Shown here: in pieces, positions 56,512 to 64,000 of the stretch | Layout: each line of letters starts with the position of its first letter | Position numbering within the stretch: position 1 is the stretch's first letter | DNA from: Gliomastix tumulicola | Taxonomy: Eukaryota; Ascomycota; Sordariomycetes; Hypocreales; Bionectriaceae | Assembly (NCBI GenBank): GCA_001599755.1 | Contig: BCHX01000002.1 | Span: 4,074,330 to 4,138,329 of the forward strand | Length of the DNA: 64,000 bases | Direction of reading: 5' to 3' | The notes under the pieces: generated by a model | Database searches by the model: none | Told to the model about the DNA's origin: nothing | Seen by the model: only the letters and a program-made list of their open reading frames with translations | Position numbers and translations under genes: made by a program

Positions 56512-57337
56512 GTGCCCCAGCCGTCATCTCCTCAGGCCACCCACGTGCCGCCATCGCCGTGGTCATCGTCCGTACAAAGTCGATGCGGATCCTGCGAGAG
56601 CGTCGGCGCCGACCCCGACCCCGGGCCAGGCAGGAGCAGTAACACATCCACGAGGATACGAACGAGAAGCAGTAATGGGGCTGTTGGTAACCGCAATCAT
56701 AGCAGCCCGAGCCTCCTCCGCTTCCCGGAAGCCTTGAACGACGGTCCGATATGGGGTGCGGTCGTGTAGTAGCGCAACGGCGTCCCATGACCTCGATTTC
56801 CTTTTCTCATTTCTCACTCTCTATCACACCCACCCTCTCTTCGGCACTTGCAGCAAAAGCACATACATCTCATCCCTCTCTCTCTCTCTCTCTCTGTTGT
56901 TATTTCCCTGTTCGCTGGCCTTGTCTCACATGAGCTATCTATCACCCGCAGCAGATTGGTCTAGAAGCCTGTTCTGTACATTTTCTTGTCTCACCCCCCC
57001 GAATCGTCTTTCCCCGTCTTGTAGTCGCTAGGATAATCAGTATAACCAACCAATAGTAGATCAGGGGCAATGCGACCCTCCTTTTCGCAGCGCCTCACTT
57101 TGTCATCATCATCATCCGATGGAATATACAGTACGGAAGTTTGAATGCCAATGGCGAATTATCTATCGGTTGTCCGAGACTCTATGGAGTAGTAAACTAA
57201 AGAGTCGAGAAGAGACTCTGCAAAGATGCCACTCAACGCCCCCGACTCCCTCCCAGAGCTTTCCCCATTGCTACGAAGCCGTTTTCTTTTCTGTCCTTGA
57301 CCGTTTTCGTCCCTCACCGTTTTTTCGTCCAACCGTT
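56512..57337. other. convergent 3' region
   Basis: These 826 bases lie between MVP1 (plus) and the dehydratase gene (minus) and include a (CT)n run near 56877-56895. No gene is seen. Confidence 0.5.
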
Positions 57338-58808
57338 TTAGAAACCATCAGTGACAGCTCCGTGGCTGGCATCGCCGACCAGCTTGGCGTACTTGGCCAG
57401 GGCGCCGCGCTTGACATGCGGCTCCGGGGCCTTCCACTCGCGTCGGCGCTTGTCGAGCTCCTCGTCGGAGATGTGGACGTCGATGCGGTTGCTGACGGCG
57501 TCAATGGTGATCTCGTCGCCGTCCTGGACGAGCGCGATGGGACCGCCGACAGCAGCCTCGGGGACGACGTGGCCGACGATGAAGCCGTGCGAGGCGCCGC
57601 TGTAGCGACCATCCGTGACGAGCGCGACATTGGACAGCCCGGCACCCATAATCGCCGCGCTGGCCCGCAGCTGCTCGGGCATGCCGGGGCCGCCCTTGGG
57701 ACCCTCGTACCGGACGATGAGCACGAGGTTGCCCGCGTCGGCCTTGATCTCCCCCTTGCTGAGGGCGCGGTTCAGCTCGGGCTCCTTGTTGAAGGTGCGC
57801 GCCTTACCCGTGAAGCGCGTGCCCTCCTTGCCCGTGATCTTGGCGACGGCGCCGCCGGGGGCGAAGTTGCCGCGCAGGATGCGGATGTGCCCGCTGGTCT
57901 TGATGGGGTCCTCGAGCGGGCGGATGATCTTCTGGCCCGGGTCGAGGGACGGCCAGTCGGCGACGTTGTCGGCCAGCGTCCGGCCCGTGACGGTCGGGAT
58001 GTCGCCGTGAAGGATGCCGCGGTGGATGAGCATCTTGAGCACGGCGGGCGTGCCGCCAATGTCGTGCAGGTCCTCCATGTAGTAGCGGCCCGAGGGCGCG
58101 AGGTCGGCGAGGAAGGGCGTCGCGTTGCTGGCGCGCGCGACGTCGTCGAGCGTGAGGTCGACGCCCGCCGAGTTGGCCATGGCGAGGAAGTGCAGCACGC
58201 CGTTGGTCGAGCCGCCGAGGATCATGGTCAGGCGGAGCGCGTTCTCGAACGACTTGCGGGTGATCAGGTCGCGCGGGCGGATGTCCCTCTCCATCGCGAT
58301 CCTGATCACCGCCGCCGCCCTCTCGCACTCGCGCCGCTTCTCCGGGGACACGGCCGGGAAGGACGACGAGCCCGGAAGCGTCAGCCCCATGGCCTCGATG
58401 GCCGTCGCCATGGTGTTGGCCGTGTACATGCCGCCGCAGGCGCCCGCACCGGGACACGCGTGCCGCTCAATGTCCTCCATGACGTCGCCGCTGCCGCGCC
58501 CGGGCTTCCCCGCGTCCGTCTTGGCCTGCAGCTTGCCGTAGATGTAGGCGCCCGAGGCCTCGTAGCAGGTCGAGATGTTGATCTCGCGCTCCAGCAGCGA
58601 CGAGCGGCCCTTGCGGATGGTGCCGCCGTAGATCATGAGGAAGGGCCGGTTGTGGCGCGCCGCGGCCATGATGACGCCCGGCATGTTCTTGTCGCAGCCC
58701 GGGATCGAGATGTTGGCGTCGTGGTGCTGCGCGCAGGTGACGGTCTCGATGGAGTCTGCGATGAGCTCGCGGCTCTGGAGGGAGAAGCGCATGCCTGGGG
58801 GGCAGTCA

Positions 58809-58845
<37 letters not shown>

Positions 58846-59425
58846 CGTACCTTCGCCTCCCATGGTGATGCCGTCAGACACGCCGACCGTGTTGAACTGC
58901 CAGCCGAGCATGTTCTGGCGCTCAACGGCACTCTTGACGGTCTGGCCGAGATCCATAACTGTTCACGGTCAGTAATGAGTTCACAGGTCTCATGAACCAC
59001 CATCTCATCTTGAGTTATCACTTCACTCACGGTGAGTACTGAACACACCATCGTTAGCTGACATTCATATCCCACGATGTAGAGGCCACATCAACTCACT
59101 TGCAAGGGTTGCCCTCCCACCAGACAGTCGCGATGCCGACCTGGGGCGCCTTCTTCATCATCTCGCGGTTGGGCACACCCGCCGCGTACAGCATAGCCTG
59201 ACAACAGCAGCCTACTAGTCAGCACATATTCCACACAACATATGTGGTGTCATATCCCCTCCCTTGATCTCATACCTGGGCACCGGGAAAGTCATGGCCG
59301 TGGGTCAGGTTGGTCGACCATCGGTTCAGGTCGCCGCCGGGGGGCAGACACTTGAACTGGATGTAGTCGGCAGACGACTTGGGGTCGTGCTCCGTGGGCA
59401 CGGGGACCTGATCATCGGCAGACAT
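57338..59425 (-). CDS. ILV3: dihydroxy-acid dehydratase (ILV3 type), with an 8-nt microexon
   Basis: Five exons (59276-59425, 59100-59197, 59031-59038, 58851-58958, 57338-58794) give 606 aa. The enzyme makes 2-keto acids in valine, leucine and isoleucine synthesis and needs an Fe-S cluster. The cluster cysteines are present: Cys82 (EGNPC), Cys155 (PGCDKNMPG) and Cys241 ([13 protein letters not shown]). The 8-nt exon TACTCACC supplies parts of NTHLM and is required for frame: [15 protein letters not shown]. The C-terminal domain holds [38 protein letters not shown] and [13 protein letters not shown]. The N-terminus ([18 protein letters not shown]) is acidic, not a mitochondrial presequence, and an in-frame TAG lies 12 bases upstream. 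It may be a cytosolic paralogue of the mitochondrial Ilv3; sugar-acid dehydratases of the same superfamily are a less likely alternative. Confidence 0.9.
58812..58841 (-). repeat. (CA)15 microsatellite in dehydratase intron 4
   Basis: Fifteen TG units on the plus strand lie in the 56-nt intron 58795-58850. They fill the space between the donor GTACGACCT and the branch-like TACTGAC. Confidence 0.9.
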
Positions 59426-61476
59426 GGTGATCGTCTAGTGTAGTTCCGTTTGGAGTGTCTCCTTGAGAAAGTGTCGTTAGTATCGTGAAGTCGTTGGTGA
59501 CGAGTGACCCTGCCGAAGTGAGGTGATCACCGGATGCAGGAGGAAAGGTGGAGGAGGGAAGAAGAAAGAAGAAGAAGAGAAAAATCAGAGCAAAAACGAA
59601 GAGGGCAATACAAGGCTAGAGAAGAAGAGTGAACCCAAAGTGAAGACGAGAAGAGAAAGTGAGGAGGGTGTGAAAGCAGAGGTGAGAGGCAAGTGAGTGG
59701 GCAGAGAGCGAGAGGAGGGCGGTTGAAGGTGCGGAAAGAAAGCGGCGCGGCCATTGCGGTGGAGTCTCTTCGGGCTTCCACTATCAAAGCAGCCAGCAAC
59801 AACTCAGAGATAAAAACAGCACACGTACCGATCAGTTGCTGGATTCGAGAGCCCGGCCAGCCAGTCCTGAGCTGAGGGAGATGCAAGGAAGGTCCCTGAT
59901 ACGTCACTAAACTGGGTTCCCATGGCGTCTTTTCTGCATTCTGAAAGGAGGGGGGCCAGCAAAGCTGTGAAAAGGCCGGTGTTGACGCCGGTTCGCCCGT
60001 TTGAACGCCATCGTAGAAACCCGGCACTAGGACGACAAATCCGTCCTCCCAAGCCTAGCACCTCTTCTGTCCCGTCGGTGGCTGGCTTTTCTTCGCTAAA
60101 GGTGCTTGCTCCTCTTGGTCTATTTCCGCCTCTCCCCCCCCCTCCCCCTCGTCCCCACGGGCAGCAAATGAGTTGTCGTTGTTGCGAGTGACGACTGGAG
60201 CCAGCAGACGTTCGAGATCAGACGTCCGGGAATCAACATCTTTCCATCAGAAAAAAATCTTTGTGCGACCGCCGGGGCCACGCGCCTGGGAGTTCCCAGA
60301 CTCAATGTCACCTCTGTCGGACCTTTCCGGCTCCGAGGAGGGCCGAAGCGAAGGGGCAGGATGCAGGATACCGATAGGCAGGATAACGGGCAAGCTTGCC
60401 AGCCAATCCATCCATTTTGTCCTCGCCTGCACCTCAAGGGCATCTGCAGCTACTTGACTAGGTTTCCGAACGACGACGACGTGCATGACACCACGTCCGT
60501 TTTCGGAACCACCTGTCTCTTTCGATGTCTCGTCTTTTTCCTTATCCTCCTGTCCTTCCCCTCATGCCCCAAGAAGCACGGCTTCCATTGGCTGCCACTC
60601 TCCTACCCCTCCCTCCCTCCCTCACTCCCCTCCCCTCACGAGGCCTGCATCTGATAAATAGTGCCACTTTCTCACGACGTTGGGATCTTCTCGCGAACAA
60701 GGACAAGCCACGACCCAAGCTTTCCGCTCGGTGGGGAATTAATGGTCCAATATGTTCCCCAATGGCAATTGCCGGCCCGGCGTATGAGTGCATCCGCATT
60801 ATTAATTCGACTTGTCATCTTTTTCTGGCCCAGAAGAGGTGTGTGTGTGTGAGTCGCGTGCGATCCTATTCGTCAGGTGTCAAACTTCAGGGTAGAGATA
60901 ATGCGTGGTATCTAATCTATATCCCTGCCCATGCACATGCCATGCCATGCCATCCAGTCCAATCCAAATCCAATGGCAATGCAGCAACATCTTTCTCTCT
61001 TCCCGCCCCTCACCTCCCTCTCGGTGACATCCGTGTTGGCGTTACATCTTCTGAAGCACATGTTTGAGAATATGCACCTCAGGCTTGCCACTCCCACTTC
61101 CTCTTTTTTTTTGTTATTCAATTTTTTTTGGTCTAATTTGGTTCTTTTTGTTTTCGGTCAAAAGAAGGGTAAAAAAGAACTACTATTTTACTACAAAAAT
61201 TTGTATACGGTAAGCGCTGTCCCGTCCCGTCCAATCGACGCCCCGCCAGAAAAAAAATCATGAGAAAAAAAGCCACCAAACCAAGTCCCAGGAGCGGCAT
61301 TTCAGAGCGTGAAGATGATGGATGATATGTATGCCACAGAAGAAGAAGAGAAGGAAAACATGACATGTAATAAAAGGTTGGAAAAATAATATAAAAAAGG
61401 AAGAAAATTCTTAAAACAGTTTCTGTCTTCATCAATTCATCATAAGGGGTGTAGTTTTTTCTTGTTATCGTCATCA
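59426..61476. other. intergenic region upstream of the dehydratase gene
   Basis: These 2051 bases hold the dehydratase promoter (purine-rich on the plus strand at 59530-59720, i.e. C/T-rich on the transcribed side) and the 3' region of the Myb gene. A short TG run lies at 60840 and A/T-runs at 61108-61270. No gene is supported. Confidence 0.45.
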
Positions 61477-62471
61477 TCATGCCAGCGCCCGGTCCTCGGG
61501 GACGCGCTCCCAGGGGTTGTGGTGGTGGTGTTGGTGGTGGTGGTGTTTCTCGGCGGCGGCGAGGCTCACGATGGACGAGATGCTCATCGGGCTCTCGCCG
61601 GGCGTGATCGGGCGGCCTGCGGGCTGGCAGCACGAGTTGGTGCGCCACGCCTGCTCGAGGGCAGCAGGAGAGGCACCAGCGCCGTACTCGGCGGCCACGG
61701 CGCTCCAGAAGGAAGCACCGTGACGGGCGTAGACGGCCTGGAGACGGCCCAGGTCGACGTGGCTGGCGTCGTGGTACTGGTACTGGCCGTTGCTCAGGGT
61801 CGGGTAGGAAGTGTCGAGGCGAAGGGCCTCCTGCTTCTGGAGCAGGGCCGAGGACGGGGTGGCAGCAGCAGCAGCAGCAGCAGCCTGGGGACGGGGCGCG
61901 GCCAGAGGCGGGAGGGGGACTCGCCTCGCCTCCTCGACCGAGGGGAAGCGGCTGCCCGTGGACTCGACGGACGAGGCGCGGGGCAGGATGGGGGGCAGGT
62001 GGACGTCGTGGGCAGACGCGAGGCCCTGGAGGCCGTTCTTGGGGGAGCCCGGGGCGCTGGTGACGGCGCTCTCCGGGGGGGAGGGGGGCAGGGAGTTGAC
62101 GTGGTGGTCCCAGGCCAGGCTGCCGGGCATGGACGAGCAGGACAGGTTGCGCTTGCGGCGGTTGCCGTGGATCTGGTAGTAGTGCAGGCGGCAGGCCAGG
62201 TCCGTCTTGTTGAGGTGGGCGGCGATGTGCTTGTAGGGCATCTTCTGCTCACGCTTCTCGATGAGGAAGGCCTCCTGTTGTCACTGTTAGTTGGTGGTCA
62301 TAGTATACCAGGTAGGTAGGAAGAGTTGCTTACCTCGGCGACGCTCCAGGCGCGGCCACCGCCGGTCGACTGTGACTTGCGGTGCTTCATGACGCCGTGC
62401 CGGCTGCTGTGGACAGCGTGTGCTGTGGGAACGTACACGGTCTGGCTGTGCTCCATGATGGTGGTGCTCAT
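61477..62471 (-). CDS. Myb-like DNA-binding regulator
   Basis: Exons 62334-62471 and 61477-62274, separated by a 59-nt intron (GTAAGC...AACAG), encode 311 aa. A single Myb/SANT-like repeat crosses the splice: GRAWSVAE-EAFLIEKREQKMPYKHIAAHLNKTDLACRLHYYQI, with one Trp in helix 1 and an ACRLHY recognition helix. A basic segment follows at once (HGNRRKRN). The rest is low-complexity and Pro/Ser-rich, with Ala8 and a His-rich stretch (KHHHHQHHHH). A second short ordered block lies at about 205-250 (LGRLQAVYARHGASFWSAVAAEYGAG). A nuclear transcription factor is likely; targets are unknown. The 5' leader carries a (CCA)9-type repeat. Confidence 0.82.
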
Positions 62472-62490
62472 GATGTCTGTGTGTGAAGGG

Positions 62491-62517
62491 TGGTGGTGGT
62501 GGTGGTGGTGGTGGTGG
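62491..62517 (-). repeat. (TGG)9 repeat in the 5' leader of the Myb gene
   Basis: Nine TGG units on the plus strand (CCA on the transcript) lie 20-46 bases before the start codon. Confidence 0.85.
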
Positions 62518-62940
62518 TTGTTGATGGATGTCTTTAGTAGGCGCTCCTGATATTATCGTTCTGAACTAAGATTAAGTCGTGGCAACCAGGCCCGATGATG
62601 ATTGTCGTTCTAGTAAAGAGGTTGTAGGTGGTATTAAGTGTAGTCGTGGTAGTCGGCAGCCAGCTGCGTCTGTGTAGTTGAAAGAACGTATTAAAACGAG
62701 AAAGAAACAAGAACTTGGTTATGGGATGAGCACTGTGATCAAACAGGTGCGGGTATCATGATCCAGAAGGAAAAAGAAAAGTTTTGTAAAACGAAGGGCG
62801 GGGAGGCACGTCAAGATATATACACAAAAGTGAGATACGACGATGGGAAGGGGGAAAGAAGGCTGTCAAGACCCAGGGTGGCGGAGTGTATGCTATGCTT
62901 GGACCAGCACGACCATCTCTAACAGTTGCCGCTCGCGGTC

Positions 62941-62958
62941 TGCATGCATATGCATGCA
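62941..62958. repeat. 18-bp perfect palindrome of overlapping ATGCAT
   Basis: TGCATGCATATGCATGCA equals its own reverse complement. It lies about 470 bases upstream of the Myb-like gene; another ATGCATGCATGCAT run occurs near 63790. Confidence 0.7.
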
Positions 62959-63512
62959 TGGTGGGACTCCTCCTCTCTAGTTTCGAATCCCCGGTATCAT
63001 CGCCCCCTACCCTGGTGGAGGCAGGTATAGTTGAGACGAAAGCTCGACGATGGATGTTGCGGTATCTGGGACAGCCGGCTGTGACTGGGGTGTGTGCCGT
63101 GTGTGGGCACTAACTAGGTAGGAAGAGTGTCTCGCCCGTCTCATAGTCGCTGAGCCCGAACCCTTGTCTGTTGTAGCAGCCGCACGTTTGATCTCCCGCC
63201 CTTTTTCGTTTCTGGTGCTGCGTCTTAGTTTTTTGCCCCCCATTCGTCCCATCATGTTGCTGGGCTGTTGCTGTGGTTTTAGCTGTTCGCCTCCCCCTTC
63301 TTTGTGTTTCTGTTCTCGAGATCCTGGTCATCGTGTTTTGGCCTGGCTTCGGCAGGTCACGTTCCCGGAAACATGCCCCTCAAACATCATGTTCAAATTT
63401 TTTTTTGAGGAGGCAATGGAGACCTTGGAAAGAGGGCTAGTTATAGGCAGGGCTGAAATGCCATAACATCATGGATGGCCAAACCATATTGCTTCGTAGA
63501 ATTACGCAGGGC

Positions 63513-63646
63513 AATATCGACCGGTGCGACCTGGGTAGCGTGAGATGGAGTCGCATTCTATTAATATTGGCCGGGTTTTCCTCGCGCTTGTTATAGGCCG
63601 GCGGCCATGGCGGCGCCCCCCTCCCTCATACGAACCGGTCGATATT
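63513..63646. repeat. 13-bp inverted repeat pair, 108 bp apart
   Basis: AATATCGACCGGT (63513-63525) and its exact complement ACCGGTCGATATT (63634-63646) flank 108 bases of DNA. Confidence 0.7.
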
Positions 63647-64000
63647 CATTATTTTGTTTGTTTCTGGCTTGTCAAGGAGGTTTCTCAGCATGGACTCCCA
63701 CGCACGCAGGCGACGTATAGCTGGATGAGTTATATGCCCACTTAACGACGGTGGCAGTGGGTGGCGGGGTTCGAGTTACAGTGCACCTCATGCATGCATG
63801 CATCTCCCTTGGATAACGGCGCCAGGCGAGACGTCATCCTGCGAATCCAACTTAGCGCCACAGGGGGCGAGTCGATGTCTCCGATTAGGCTGTTCAGTGG
63901 CTCGACTTGTTTCCCCTGACTAGAACAGCTGGAGAGAGCTAGCAGACTCGCCGTCAGTCTCACGAAAGGTCACCAAGTCCACCCGCAGACATACTCGCTC

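Larger units (their letters stand above)
62472..64000. other. upstream region of the Myb gene to window end
   Basis: No gene is supported here. The stretch holds the (TGG)9 repeat, an 18-bp perfect palindrome (62941-62958) and a 13-bp inverted repeat pair (63513-63525 and 63634-63646). Long leaders are common for fungal regulator genes. Confidence 0.5.

Noticed and set aside
57119..58975. 618-codon plus-strand open frame opposite the dihydroxy-acid dehydratase gene
   Set aside because: It is antisense to a well-supported conserved enzyme, crosses one of its introns, and has the Arg/Gly/Val-rich composition expected from the complement of GC-rich codons.

Overview
The window is nuclear DNA from a filamentous ascomycete, most likely a Sordariomycete. 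The signs are short GT-AG introns (about 55-110 nt) with CTAAC/CTGAC-type branch sites, a HET-domain incompatibility gene, a PTH11/rhodopsin-type receptor, and single-copy genes typical of Pezizomycotina. Coding exons are GC-rich. The species cannot be fixed from the sequence alone. All product names rest on recognising protein families by eye; no database search was run.

Layout. Positions 1-18000 form a compact housekeeping block. It holds an alpha/beta hydrolase (cut by the left edge), a GlcNAc-induced DUF3605 protein, SND2/TMEM208, the APC/C subunit CDC27, an unpaired histone H4, the TRAPP subunit TRS20/sedlin, mitoribosomal mL60, the cap-binding subunit CBP20, nucleoporin NUP82, an asparagine/proline-rich orphan and an EBP-type sterol isomerase. 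Positions 17800-36000 look accessory: long gene-free stretches separate a Caps_synth-type glycosyltransferase, a PTH11-like receptor, a HET protein, a UDP-glycosyltransferase, a GPI-type GH20 hexosaminidase and an AMID-like flavoprotein. A gene-free 3.7 kb then leads to an anion:cation-symporter-family MFS permease. From 41500 to 62500 the window is again mostly housekeeping: an acyl-CoA thioesterase, a conserved orphan, COX4, a DUF4604 protein, a KRE2/KTR mannosyltransferase, mitoribosomal uL15, sorting nexin MVP1, a dihydroxy-acid dehydratase and a Myb-type regulator. The last 1.5 kb shows no gene.

Most genes act independently: cell cycle, chromatin, vesicle transport, RNA export, mitochondrial translation and respiration, amino-acid synthesis. 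I see no convincing biosynthetic gene cluster, CRISPR array, virus or intact transposon. The most notable points are an 8-nt microexon in the dihydroxy-acid dehydratase gene, which also appears to lack a mitochondrial presequence; a fold-back inverted repeat at 46798-47003 carrying a possible broken gene; introns largely occupied by a C20 tract or a (CA)15 microsatellite; and a Caps_synth glycosyltransferase standing in a gene-poor island.
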